Origin: an uncultured Prevotellaceae bacterium
GTDB taxonomy: Bacteria > Bacteroidota > Bacteroidia > Bacteroidales > Bacteroidaceae
Length of the DNA: 44,941 bases
Assembly (NCBI GenBank): GCA_947174945.1
Contig: CAMWKZ010000019.1
Location: 1 to 44,941, forward strand
Reading direction: 5' to 3'
Positions within the stretch are counted from its first letter, which is position 1, and every line of letters starts with the position of its first letter. The notes below the pieces were generated by a model that had not been told where the DNA came from, did no database searches, and saw only the letters and a list, made by a program, of their open reading frames with translations. Below, piece after piece: positions 1 to 8,115 of the stretch. The translations under genes and the position numbers were made by a program.

Positions 1-943
1 GAACATATAGGCGCAGCTGTAATTGCCCACCTTTGTAGCAACTATCTCAGGAGCTGTAGTCAAATTTTCGCAGTAAAAGAACATATATTGATAGCAGTAG
101 TTGGGCAACTCGGTAGCAGGTAACTCTGGAACCTCAGTAATACCCGTATTAGCCAATATTCTGCTGTAGCAAGATTCAGTCAACTTGGTAGCAGGCAGTA
201 CCAACTTATACTTATCGTGCGAAACTGTATAGTAAATACGCTCCTGTTTCTCGTTGTCCCATCTTGAGTAACCATTAAGCAGAGAAGCCAATGCATTGGG
301 CTGAGTAATGGTCTTGTTGGTATGATAGTTACCGTCGGGCGAAATCATACTCATCACATTACCATATACAGCACACTTTGCACCATACGGACAAATACGA
401 ACATTGCCACCCAGACATTCATTGGCACTCTCGAACTCTACCTTATCGCCCTTCGATACCTCAATCGTGTTCCAGCCATAAGATACTTCCTTCTTCGCAC
501 CACCGTTCATGGTATAATAAACAGGATTTTCCGCACAGGAATAAACATCGATACCTCCGCCATCTTCCAAAGCCTCGAAGGTCAATGGGCGCTTCACAGC
601 TACCTTCACCTGAGTAGTGCCTTCCTTGTAGTAGGCATCGCCTGCAACAGACACAGTGATAACAGCCTCACCGTCGGCAACAGACGTTACAAGACCATTC
701 GCATCGACCGTAGCTACCGTGGGGTCAGACGACTCATAGGTAATGGGATTCTCTGAGTTAATAGTCTTAACCTTAATCTGATACGTGTCACCCGTGGGAA
801 TAGTAACATCGCTTTGCGAAACAGTCAGATAACTGCCGACTGGTTCATCAAGCTTTGACATGAGCTGGTCACAACCAGTCAAGAGGAACAGGGCACACAA
901 AAACATTGCCCCCCCCCACAAAGAAATTCATTTTCTTTTGCAT
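1..943 (-). CDS. BspA-like surface lipoprotein, 5' part only, off-frame at a G tract
   Basis: The frame read leftward from 906 has no stop as far as base 1, so the gene runs out of the window. It encodes a lipobox (LFLLTGC), a bacterial Ig-like (Big_2) segment with the pattern VDANGLVTSVADGEAVITV, and then repeats of the type LPNYCYQYMF...LTTAPEI that match BspA-like repeat proteins of Bacteroides and Prevotella. The natural start is ATG at 943 (MQKKMNFFV), but with nine G at 909-917 that frame hits a stop after about 22 codons. With eight G it joins the lipobox frame and gives a textbook lipoprotein signal peptide (MQKKMNFFVGAMFLCALF then LLTGC). ATG at 906 could start translation directly, but it would give a very short signal lacking basic residues. 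The gene is therefore phase-off, mutated, or carries a base-call error. Inferred role: outer-surface adhesin-type lipoprotein. Confidence 0.75.
909..917 (-). repeat. Homopolymeric G9 tract inside signal-peptide codons
   Basis: Nine consecutive C on the + strand, nine G in the coding direction of the BspA-like lipoprotein gene. The tract lies between the N-region and the hydrophobic core of the signal peptide. Eight or eleven G would restore the frame; nine does not. The length and position are typical of slipped-strand contingency loci, but a homopolymer sequencing error cannot be excluded from the sequence alone. Confidence 0.8.
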
Positions 944-1031
944 AATTTAATCTTTTAAGTTTGACAATAAATATATTAATAAATGATGTTATGCACACGA
1001 TGCACTTAGGGATAGCCCTCTAAATCGAGCA

Positions 1032-1039
1032 CAAAGGTA
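1032..1039 (-). promoter_or_regulatory. Bacteroidales -7 box (TACCTTTG) for the BspA-like lipoprotein
   Basis: The minus strand reads TACCTTTG, matching the Bacteroidales consensus TAnnTTTG, about 90 bases upstream of the ATG at 943. This implies a leader of roughly 80 bases. No good -33 TTTG was found at 19-21 bases spacing. Confidence 0.45.
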
Positions 1040-1202
1040 ATAATAATATTTACACCATAGCAGTCGTTTGTACTTAAAAAAAGTTAACACCGCGCATTTC
1101 TTGCATAGTTCTTAGCCTATATCAATACCTCTAATATGTATGCTACATGGACACTTTGTCTCTAATTAACACTTGAAAAGCCGGATTTACAAAAAATATG
1201 CT

Positions 1203-1210
1203 TAACTTTG
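1203..1210 (+). promoter_or_regulatory. Bacteroidales -7 box (TAACTTTG) for the AAA+ gene
   Basis: TAACTTTG matches TAnnTTTG and lies 46 bases before the ATG at 1256, giving a leader of about 40 bases. The -33 region is weak. Confidence 0.5.
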
Positions 1211-1255
1211 CACCAAATTACAACAAACCCATCGGACTGATGTTAAAATAGAAAC

Positions 1256-3709
1256 ATGATGAATCTAATAGATTATGCACCTCATGACTTCAAAGAGCAT
1301 CTGAAAGTTCTTGATAATAAGGCGAAATTTAACGATGCAAGAATTCGCTGCGAACTGGGCTTTTCCTCTAATCAGCAGCATTATATACTTACGGGCAACG
1401 AAGGAGTTGGCAAAAGCGATGCCGTTCAGGAGATATCTCGGAGAATGGTCAACATCTCAGGGGTAATCAACTGTGTTACACGCGATGCAGTCTCTATGTT
1501 TGATATCAATAGAGGATTTGAAAACTCTATCACAAGTATATGTACAAAAAACATACTGCTACACATCAAGAATGCAGAGCGGCTGGGCATGAGAGGTAAT
1601 ACAAACCCCAAGACAGGAATTGAAGAGCTTTGCGACTGGATGCCTCAGCTAAGTAACAGCGTAGTAGTCTTGTCAGGGAAGCGAAGTCAGTTGCTGGAGC
1701 TGGTAAAAGGCCATGAGAAAGCAAGGGAGTGGTTTCCATACGTTTTTCATTTTGAAGACCTTACTCCAGATGCGATGTTGCAGTACATGATGGACTTCGT
1801 TAACAGCAAGAACTATGTACTTGACCACTCCACGGAAATAGCCTTAAACGATTACCTGAACTGCATCTACAAACTGCGTGGCTCCAACTTCAGGAACATC
1901 TATTTCCTACAGGATATATTTGAAAAGGAGATTATCCCAAGGATGTCTGAGCGCGTAATGCGGCAGAATCTGCCGCCAGAGCAGATGGATTTGTGTACGA
2001 TTATGCCGGAAGACTTGCCCGAGATACAACATACCGACACAGAGGAAGCTATCCGAAGGATGGAATCGCTCGTGGGACTGGATGGAGTAAAGAAGCAGAT
2101 ACTTAACCACACAGCATTGGTGAAGCTCAACAACCTGAGGGCCACTAAAGGGTTTTATAACAAGATGCCACCCATGCACATGGTGTTTACTGGCAACCCC
2201 GGTACAGGAAAGACGACAATAGCCAAATACATCGGAGAGATATACCATAGTATCGGAGTCCTGTCCTCTGGGCACGTAGTGGTTACTGACCGTACAAAGT
2301 TAGTTGGCGAATATATCGGTGTGACGGAGAAGAACACCTTGAATGCGATTAATAGTGCCAGTGGTGGTGTGCTATTTATCGATGAAGCCTACAACCTGTT
2401 TACCGAAAGCGATAATAAAAGAGATTTTGGTATGCGTGTTATTGAGACATTGCTTACCTATCTGGGGGCTGACGACATTGACATGATAGTTATTCTTGCA
2501 GGCTATACGGCGGAGATGAAAAGGATGCTGGAAGCTAACCCGGGCATGAAAAGCAGGTTCCCATACATCTTCCATTTTGAGGACTATACCCCAGAGCAGC
2601 TCATGCAGATTGGCAAGAAGGTTTTGGAGGAAGAACACTACAAGATGACTTCGGAGGCAGAAAAGAAGCTGGCAAAGTATGTCATCAACAAATATGACCA
2701 TAAAGACGAGCACTTTGGTAACGGACGCTTTATCACACGCCTAATCACTGCCCACATCATTCCGTCACTGAGCCGTAGGCTCCTGACTAAGCCTATTGAG
2801 GAAATCTCCATTGACGAGATGACTACGATTGAAGAATGTGACATTCCCGATGTTGTAACGCTGGAACAACGCCCCAAAGAATTGGACGAGACTATCCTGA
2901 CAGAATCACTTGAAAGGCTCGACCAACTGACAGGATTACAGAATGCGAAGCAGGCACTTCACGACTATGTGGCTATCTCGAAGTTGCGGCATCAGCAAGG
3001 CACCCTGAAGATAACCCCACAGAACATCTGCTGGGATTTTATAGGAAAAACAGGAACAGGGAAGAGCTCCGTGGCAGAAATCCTTGGAAAGATACTGCAA
3101 GGCTTGGGCATATTAAAACGTGGGCAGACAGTCTGTGTGAATGCTGACGAACTGATGGGCAATGATAGCTATCAGGTATTGGAGCGGGTAGTGAAAGAGG
3201 CTAAAGACGGTCTGCTGTTTCTTGACATGGATGCTCCAAATGAGAAGAGTTTGAATATCAGCCATTTGAGGATGTGGATTATCAATAAGCTTAGGGAACT
3301 CCAGCAGACTACAGCTCTTGTCTTTGCCCAAGTACAGGCTTCAGAGGACATGATTGCCCAGAACTTAGCCACCAATGGTATTGCAGCCTATGGAAATTCG
3401 ATTGTATTCAATGACTTCACTCCCAAAGAACTGGCAGAAATACTTTATTTCCTACTTCACAAAGAGTATCAGTTAGAAGTTATGCCTGATGCAAAGAAGA
3501 TAGTCCAATGCTATGTGGAGAATGTTAAGGCTAATGAGACAAAGGAGTCGCCTGTCAATGCAAGGACTATCCTCCATCTGGCTCAGACGATTGCACATAT
3601 TACACAACTGAGAACGGCCAAGACTGGAGGTGAACAGCTTGTTACCCTTCAGGATGTTTCTCCTTTCAAATGGGATGGCAAAGCAAGGGGGAGAGTCGGT
3701 TTCGTATAG
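1256..3709 (+). CDS. Triple AAA+ ATPase (CbbX/SpoVK-like)
   Basis: The 817-residue cytosolic protein has no signal peptide or membrane segment. Three P-loop modules are visible. Module 1 has Walker A GNEGVGKS at 47-54 but no clear Walker B acidic pair. Module 2 is complete and CbbX/SpoVK-like: Walker A GNPGTGKT at 313-320, pore-loop-like LVGEYIGVTE near 349-358, Walker B GVLFIDEAY at 371-379 and a basic finger-like SRFPYIFHFEDYTPE near 433-446. Module 3 has Walker A GKTGTGKS at 597-604 and a changed Walker B (LLFLDMDA, 653-660). Modules 1 and 2 share the PY(V/I)FHFED(L/Y)TP(D/E) element, so they are probably duplications. The first of two adjacent ATG codons is taken as start. The gene ends 7 bases before the end of the convergent SH3-PARP gene. 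Inferred role: hexameric remodelling ATPase serving or regulating the facing RyR/PARP operon. Substrate unknown. Confidence 0.85.
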   Translation: MMNLIDYAPHDFKEHLKVLDNKAKFNDARIRCELGFSSNQQHYILTGNEGVGKSDAVQEISRRMVNISGVINCVTRDAVSMFDINRGFENSITSICTKNILLHIKNAERLGMRGNTNPKTGIEELCDWMPQLSNSVVVLSGKRSQLLELVKGHEKAREWFPYVFHFEDLTPDAMLQYMMDFVNSKNYVLDHSTEIALNDYLNCIYKLRGSNFRNIYFLQDIFEKEIIPRMSERVMRQNLPPEQMDLCTIMPEDLPEIQHTDTEEAIRRMESLVGLDGVKKQILNHTALVKLNNLRATKGFYNKMPPMHMVFTGNPGTGKTTIAKYIGEIYHSIGVLSSGHVVVTDRTKLVGEYIGVTEKNTLNAINSASGGVLFIDEAYNLFTESDNKRDFGMRVIETLLTYLGADDIDMIVILAGYTAEMKRMLEANPGMKSRFPYIFHFEDYTPEQLMQIGKKVLEEEHYKMTSEAEKKLAKYVINKYDHKDEHFGNGRFITRLITAHIIPSLSRRLLTKPIEEISIDEMTTIEECDIPDVVTLEQRPKELDETILTESLERLDQLTGLQNAKQALHDYVAISKLRHQQGTLKITPQNICWDFIGKTGTGKSSVAEILGKILQGLGILKRGQTVCVNADELMGNDSYQVLERVVKEAKDGLLFLDMDAPNEKSLNISHLRMWIINKLRELQQTTALVFAQVQASEDMIAQNLATNGIAAYGNSIVFNDFTPKELAEILYFLLHKEYQLEVMPDAKKIVQCYVENVKANETKESPVNARTILHLAQTIAHITQLRTAKTGGEQLVTLQDVSPFKWDGKARGRVGFV

Positions 3710-3718
3710 GAACCGATT
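3694..3718. terminator. Short hairpin between convergent gene ends
   Basis: The inverted repeat TCGGTT (3696-3701) / AACCGA (3711-3716) extends by one wobble and one A-T pair and spans the AAA+ stop codon and the end of the facing gene. It has no T tract, so its action as a bidirectional terminator is uncertain. Confidence 0.35.
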
Positions 3719-5081
3719 ATCCCCATTCCTTTTCCAAGTAGGTTATAATGTCCTCTATGACCATTTGGCGGAATAGCCAGTGGCACATACCTCCTGGTAT
3801 TCGTTGCATACATTTATCGTTCAGATTCAATACATGTAATGGCCGAATACGCCAGCTATAGTTATATCTGTTTTGCCAGTCGTACATACAATACTCCCAC
3901 CATCCAGTGTCTTTCCGCCACCATTCCCCCGTTACATAACCATTTTGCAATCCCCATTTCGTTGCTCCAAGAGCATTGGGATAACCACATTGCCTATAGA
4001 CGTGCCAAGGGGCTAAGCCCAAATCCAGCACATTGCCAAGAGATACCCTGCATACTATCAAGGAACCACAGGCATAGTGTAATGCCGTACTGCGAGCTGG
4101 TGCAAAATAAATACCATTACCAGCATAGTTGCCACCACCCACATTCCAAATGCCAGTAAGATTACATGAATATCCATTACGGCCTGCATTAGTGATAGTT
4201 GTGCTTGCATTTCTATCAGTACCATGAAATAATGTCAAGGCAGGAACAAAGGTGTCAACAACAGTCCAAATGGCACTCTCAATAATTGTGAGACCGCCAT
4301 GCCATACAACATATTTAAGTACTCGCCAAGGTATCAGAAGAATCAGGAGAGAGAAATCGTTTCCACCTTCTTTATTGTTACTGGGAAGAAAGATTTCTAT
4401 CACATAGTTGTACATTTCAAAACTACAATGCACTATCAGATTAAAATAGACGGCATTTACAAACCGCAGTGGGGTCAGTATTAGGTACAAAGGCACTTTA
4501 ATCCATTCAAACGTATCACGAAGTTCGGCATTCTTCTGGTCTTTACCGCTATTACTTTTGTAGAATAACCGCCACGGCTTTGACAAGTATCGTTGCAGCC
4601 AGTTAAGAATATAGAAAGGAATGCACAGAAGCCAATATGCCCTGTACATCAGCATTCCCATAAGTCCTAACACAAATATGGCTATTTTGCGTATAATAGA
4701 AAATACTATAATCCACAAAGCAATCGTAAACAACCACGACCACAATCCTTTCGTCTTTGATGCGCTATTACCGACAGGTTTGGATGAAACCCGTTCCACA
4801 TCCCTAACATACCTAATATACTGAGCAGACACATAACCTCTTTGTTGACCATACCGTATAGCTGCCCAGTTATTAGAGGTCATGTAATCCACCTGTATCT
4901 CTGTGTTGGGAGCAAGAGTAGTAATCTTCCTTGCCCTTGCATTATCTGAAACCCGTACATTCAAATATGTTGTAGTCTCATACCATGCAGGATATACACC
5001 TCCTTCAGCTTTAACACTAACAATAGAGATGCACAGAAATACAAACAGTATTATTGCAGTTTTATGCACGAAAGATATCAA
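3717..5081 (-). CDS. Membrane-anchored SH3b protein with C-terminal PARP-like ADP-ribosyltransferase domain
   Basis: The 454-residue protein begins with a signal peptide (hydrophobic 8-24), then an SH3b-type domain (about 30-92, with YLNVRVSDN and GYVSAQYIRYV). Several hydrophobic segments follow at about 113-162, 197-220 and 243-282. The C-terminal part (about 283-422) looks like a PARP-type ADP-ribosyltransferase: LFHGTD with H286, GNGIYFA with Y325, a second Tyr in the helix at Y336, a strand LIVCRVSLGN, and E396 in EYCMYD followed by a strand ending in HVLNL. This gives an H-Y-E triad in the right order. Such domains transfer ADP-ribose from NAD+. The start is not ATG: TTG at 5081 overlaps the channel gene's TGA, and GTG at 5069 is an alternative. 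The overlap implies translational coupling. Which side of the membrane carries the enzyme domain is unresolved. Assignment is by motif, not by search. Confidence 0.7.
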   Translation of the reverse strand: MISFVHKTAIILFVFLCISIVSVKAEGGVYPAWYETTTYLNVRVSDNARARKITTLAPNTEIQVDYMTSNNWAAIRYGQQRGYVSAQYIRYVRDVERVSSKPVGNSASKTKGLWSWLFTIALWIIVFSIIRKIAIFVLGLMGMLMYRAYWLLCIPFYILNWLQRYLSKPWRLFYKSNSGKDQKNAELRDTFEWIKVPLYLILTPLRFVNAVYFNLIVHCSFEMYNYVIEIFLPSNNKEGGNDFSLLILLIPWRVLKYVVWHGGLTIIESAIWTVVDTFVPALTLFHGTDRNASTTITNAGRNGYSCNLTGIWNVGGGNYAGNGIYFAPARSTALHYACGSLIVCRVSLGNVLDLGLAPWHVYRQCGYPNALGATKWGLQNGYVTGEWWRKDTGWWEYCMYDWQNRYNYSWRIRPLHVLNLNDKCMQRIPGGMCHWLFRQMVIEDIITYLEKEWG

Positions 5082-6985
5082 GCCTTACAGAGTTTTTCTA
5101 TCAACTTGCGGTTCCCAACAACTTCCTTGTCCTTGTTCCTTTCCCTCTCTGGCAGGTCGTCATACGGCACGAGCAGAGGATGAGTCTTGAAGTTCATGTC
5201 TTTAATATTCGAAAAGCAATACCCGATAATCTTACGGTCAGCACACCACCGTAGATGCTCCATTCGATACAGAGTTTCTGGCGGAGTACATTCGGCATAG
5301 CGTTCATAAATATCGTACATTTCTATTTGATAACGATTAGAGAAACGATAGTCTTCATTAAGCTGATACCACAGTTGGCGTGCCTCTTTCAGATTAGCGT
5401 CTTTGAGAATTTTCCTATCCATATAATTGGCGTTAACCCACATAGCTGCCGTGTCATCAAGCAACTCATGGCTGATTCCCTCAGTCTGCATACCAAAAAT
5501 CTTCACGTGTTTGTATTTGTGTTCATCTGCTCTGAGTATTGCTCCGATACCTTTCTGCAATTCCTGCCGGATAAGTATGCGCACCTTGTCGTTATTGACT
5601 ATTCCTTTCTCACCGATTGTATAGTAGAGCGACTCTGGAAGACTCAGACCCGTGGCCAGACTGGTGTCTGGGTCGCGCAGACATATTGCCACCGTCAGCA
5701 GTTCCCGTTCATTCGCAGCACTTTGTTCAAGCATCGCACGTATTTCAGCGTCTTCTACCCGTGCCTTTCTGTAATCTATTTCCACATCAACAATATCCCG
5801 AATATAGGAATATTGCGACTCGAACTGCGGCAGCAATGTATCCATCTCGGTATCTATGACCGTAATGCGGGTTTTGTTTGCACCCGTATTCTCGTCATAG
5901 TTCGGATAGTGACAGATACGCAGGGCCTCCAGCAGCAAAGCACGCCCCATTCGGTTAAACCCAACGATTACCAAATGTACATAACGGTCAGAATTTCTGC
6001 ACAAGATACGTGAGGTGTCTTTGCCCTCTGGGGTAAAGTCAAGCACGTCATAATCGTTTTTACGATAGTAACCCCACAAGAGCCTCGCCCAGTTCTCATA
6101 GAAATTGAACGGTCTGAAATAAAGCACCTGTTTCCCGTCCTTACTGACATAGTTCTTGGGAATATTCAGTCTCTTGATGGTCGAATAGGATGCTGGACGG
6201 TCGAACTGCACATTAACAGTCAAAACTTTCTCAGTATTCTCACCCTTGCTACGCAAATCGCAGATAATCCGTACACATTCCAGATTCTTAGAATCGCGGC
6301 CGTACTCCTCTGCCTCGCCAAGAACGTAAACCTCCCGTGCAGTGTCGATATTCAGCCGTGCAATATGCTCCTCTGATTCGATGTCGCCCGCATAGAACAG
6401 CACATTACGTTCCTGATACTTGGGAAGCTGCGACTGCACCTGCGCACGAACTTTCTGCACATCCTGATTAGTGAGAATCAACACCTTTGGCAGCCGTGCC
6501 TGTGTCGTTTCTGCTTGCTTAAAAATATCCTGCAGCAGACATATCGTTATTTCGCCATACCCAATGATGACATAATGGTCGCTAATGCCACGATAGGTTA
6601 CCAACCCCTTGGCGACATTCTCCACACGTCGCTCCACAATGTTAGACAGTGTGGTAATGAGCAGTCCGCCCAACAGCACCATTCCGAGAAACGCCACAAT
6701 AGGAGAAAGCACCCTCGCCAAAGCGGATTCTTCTTGATACAAATTTCCTGCATCAAAAAAGTAGTACAGCACACCGCGCATGGAACCTCCTAGCGTCGAA
6801 TCGCCATTAGAGACTCTCAGCACGTCGCCGCATATCCAAATAACAAGGACACACAAAGCATATACGATTAAGATTGTTGCGGCATAAAGGCCAAGTTGTT
6901 TAAAGATGCCGCCAGAAAGGATGTTGTCGAACCACTCCATGCCACTACGGCTGGACGGACGGGATGTCTGGTTATTAGATTTCAT
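5078..6985 (-). CDS. CASTOR/POLLUX-like two-TM channel with tandem RCK/NAD-binding domains and C-terminal RyR domain
   Basis: The 635-residue protein has TM1 at about 31-53 and TM2 at about 91-116. Between them YYFFDAGN (D78-N81) resembles the selectivity-filter motif (A)DAGN(H) of plant CASTOR/POLLUX/DMI1 channels. Two Rossmann-type TrkA-N/RCK-like domains follow, with IIGYGEIT (141-147) and VIVGFNRMG (339-347). The C-terminus (about 575-632) is a RyR domain (PF02026 type) with the signature THPLLVPYDDLPERER. Family knowledge: CASTOR-type channels conduct Ca2+/K+ and are gated by ligands on their RCK ring. RyR domains are repeated in ryanodine receptors and occur singly in bacteria. Inferred role: ligand-gated inner-membrane cation channel whose RyR domain senses or docks a partner. 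It is the middle gene of the operon, 31 bases after the small RyR gene, and its stop overlaps the SH3-PARP start. Confidence 0.8.
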   Translation of the reverse strand: MKSNNQTSRPSSRSGMEWFDNILSGGIFKQLGLYAATILIVYALCVLVIWICGDVLRVSNGDSTLGGSMRGVLYYFFDAGNLYQEESALARVLSPIVAFLGMVLLGGLLITTLSNIVERRVENVAKGLVTYRGISDHYVIIGYGEITICLLQDIFKQAETTQARLPKVLILTNQDVQKVRAQVQSQLPKYQERNVLFYAGDIESEEHIARLNIDTAREVYVLGEAEEYGRDSKNLECVRIICDLRSKGENTEKVLTVNVQFDRPASYSTIKRLNIPKNYVSKDGKQVLYFRPFNFYENWARLLWGYYRKNDYDVLDFTPEGKDTSRILCRNSDRYVHLVIVGFNRMGRALLLEALRICHYPNYDENTGANKTRITVIDTEMDTLLPQFESQYSYIRDIVDVEIDYRKARVEDAEIRAMLEQSAANERELLTVAICLRDPDTSLATGLSLPESLYYTIGEKGIVNNDKVRILIRQELQKGIGAILRADEHKYKHVKIFGMQTEGISHELLDDTAAMWVNANYMDRKILKDANLKEARQLWYQLNEDYRFSNRYQIEMYDIYERYAECTPPETLYRMEHLRWCADRKIIGYCFSNIKDMNFKTHPLLVPYDDLPERERNKDKEVVGNRKLIEKLCKA

Positions 6986-7016
6986 TTGTTCTTAAATATA
7001 TTTCTATGTGAAAGTA

Positions 7017-7313
7017 TCATAATCCTTTTTCTATCTTATAGCCGAGAGAACTAATTAGTTTCAATGTCTCAAGAGCTGTATGGCGGTCGTACTCACGCTC
7101 AGAATCAGGTAAAGCATCGTATGGTACAAGACACGGATGCTGTTTCAGTTCATCATTGCGCATTGGGCCGTAGCTCCACCCCTCCCCTATGCGTGTCTGC
7201 GCCCATACTTCATGGACATTACGTGCCATTTGTTCAGTCAGTTCTGCCAGTGACTCTGGTAATTCTACTCCAGACGTATCTGCTGGACATGGTATATATC
7301 GTTGAGTTTTCAT
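7017..7313 (-). CDS. Stand-alone RyR-domain protein
   Basis: The 98-residue soluble protein is nearly all RyR domain (about 34-88): VWAQTRIGEGWSYGP, then KQHPCLVPYDALPDSERE and YDRHTALETLKLI. It shares the HPxLVPYDxLPxxER core with the RyR end of the adjacent channel. The domain is recognised by motif; the ligand of bacterial RyR domains is not known to me. As first gene of the operon and with no membrane segment, it may act as a soluble competitor, adaptor or sensor for the channel. That is inference. A -7 box lies about 40 bases upstream. Confidence 0.85.
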   Translation of the reverse strand: MKTQRYIPCPADTSGVELPESLAELTEQMARNVHEVWAQTRIGEGWSYGPMRNDELKQHPCLVPYDALPDSEREYDRHTALETLKLISSLGYKIEKGL

Positions 7314-7351
7314 GTTAGACTAATTTCATTTAATGTTCGATAAATTTCTTT

Positions 7352-7359
7352 CAAAGATA
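7352..7359 (-). promoter_or_regulatory. -7 box (TATCTTTG) for the RyR/channel/PARP operon
   Basis: The minus strand reads TATCTTTG, a match to TAnnTTTG, with about 35 bases to the RyR gene start. Two TTTTG runs lie upstream but not at the ideal 19-21 base spacing. This is the only promoter-like site seen for the three overlapping or closely spaced genes. Confidence 0.55.
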
Positions 7360-7414
7360 CAAAACATTTACAAAACCACCATAAACATACGACTTTATTT
7401 AACATTATTTTGCG

Positions 7415-7978
7415 TCAATACCGATTCCTGTATATCATTCGTGCTTCAGCTGTCCAGCGGTGAACGAAGTCGGCTTTGGCTGCGGTATAGGCATCGCGGT
7501 TGTGCTCGTGCTTTCGCCATAGTTTCAGTTTAAGGACTTCGTACTCCTTGGCTACGGATGGGTGTTGGTTCAGGTAGTCACGGAAGTATAGCTCGTCGTT
7601 GTCGCCGCTGTATCTTAGGTGGATGTGGTAGACTTTATCTGCAAATCCTTCGTCGGTGTACCCTTTGTTGAGCGAGATTCGCTTTTGAGCAGTACACATT
7701 CGGAGGAAGCCGTGCTGCTCCAGCACCTGTGCCACACCTTCCATGTCAGCACTTTCGGGCATCTCGACCATCACGTCAACGATGTCCTTGGCCCATATAC
7801 CCTGAATGGCGGTGCTACCGATGTGGCTGATTCGGGCTATCGGGTGGCCCGATAGTAGCACTGACAGCGTAGTTTCCATCTCCTTGTAGTCGTCGGCCCA
7901 CTTGTCGTTGTGTGCTACAAGGGAAATCGGGAACAATTCCCACAGTTCTTCCAACGTCATGTCTTTTAGCTTGCTCAT
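7415..7978 (-). CDS. GrpB family (UPF0157) nucleotidyltransferase-fold protein
   Basis: The 187-residue protein starts at ATG 7978 (MSKLKDMTLEELW); an upstream TTG is less likely. It shows the GrpB signature: ISLVAHNDKWADDY near the N-terminus, ISHIGSTAIQGIWAKDIVDVMV with the HIGST..I.aK..iD pattern, and a C-terminal FRDYLNQHPSVAKEYEVLKLKL. GrpB proteins have a nucleotidyltransferase-like fold and are found alone or fused to CoaE; their reaction is unproven. It lies just upstream of the RyR operon on the same strand (101 bases to the RyR start) and has its own -7 box. Link to the island is positional only. Confidence 0.85.
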   Translation of the reverse strand: MSKLKDMTLEELWELFPISLVAHNDKWADDYKEMETTLSVLLSGHPIARISHIGSTAIQGIWAKDIVDVMVEMPESADMEGVAQVLEQHGFLRMCTAQKRISLNKGYTDEGFADKVYHIHLRYSGDNDELYFRDYLNQHPSVAKEYEVLKLKLWRKHEHNRDAYTAAKADFVHRWTAEARMIYRNRY

Positions 7979-8006
7979 GCTTTTCAAAACATTTTAATTG
8001 CAGGCG

Positions 8007-8014
8007 CAAAGGTA
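8007..8014 (-). promoter_or_regulatory. -7 box (TACCTTTG) for the GrpB-family gene
   Basis: The minus strand reads TACCTTTG, 29 bases upstream of the ATG at 7978, in the divergent gap shared with the RelA/SpoT-domain gene. Confidence 0.5.
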
Positions 8015-8101
8015 GGCGTTTTCGTGGTTCTATGACTGGCCGAACTGATTAATAATCATTAAATAATATTAATGGATGGTGTTTGTTGCCGTTTTTTGTA
8101 T

Positions 8102-8109
8102 TAGCTTTG
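8102..8109 (+). promoter_or_regulatory. -7 box (TAGCTTTG) for the RelA/SpoT-domain gene, nearly leaderless
   Basis: TAGCTTTG ends only 6 bases before the ATG at 8116. With initiation a few bases past the box, the leader would be about 2-5 bases. A TTTG lies at 8082-8085, at 16 bases spacing, shorter than usual. Confidence 0.45.
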
Positions 8110-8115
8110 CACGTA

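Larger units (their letters stand above)
944..1255. other. Divergent intergenic region between lipoprotein and AAA+ genes
   Basis: An AT-rich gap of 312 bases with no ORF of note. It holds a -7 type box for each flanking gene (1032-1039 on the minus strand, 1203-1210 on the plus strand). I see no convincing -33 element, RNA gene or strong hairpin. Confidence 0.6.
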
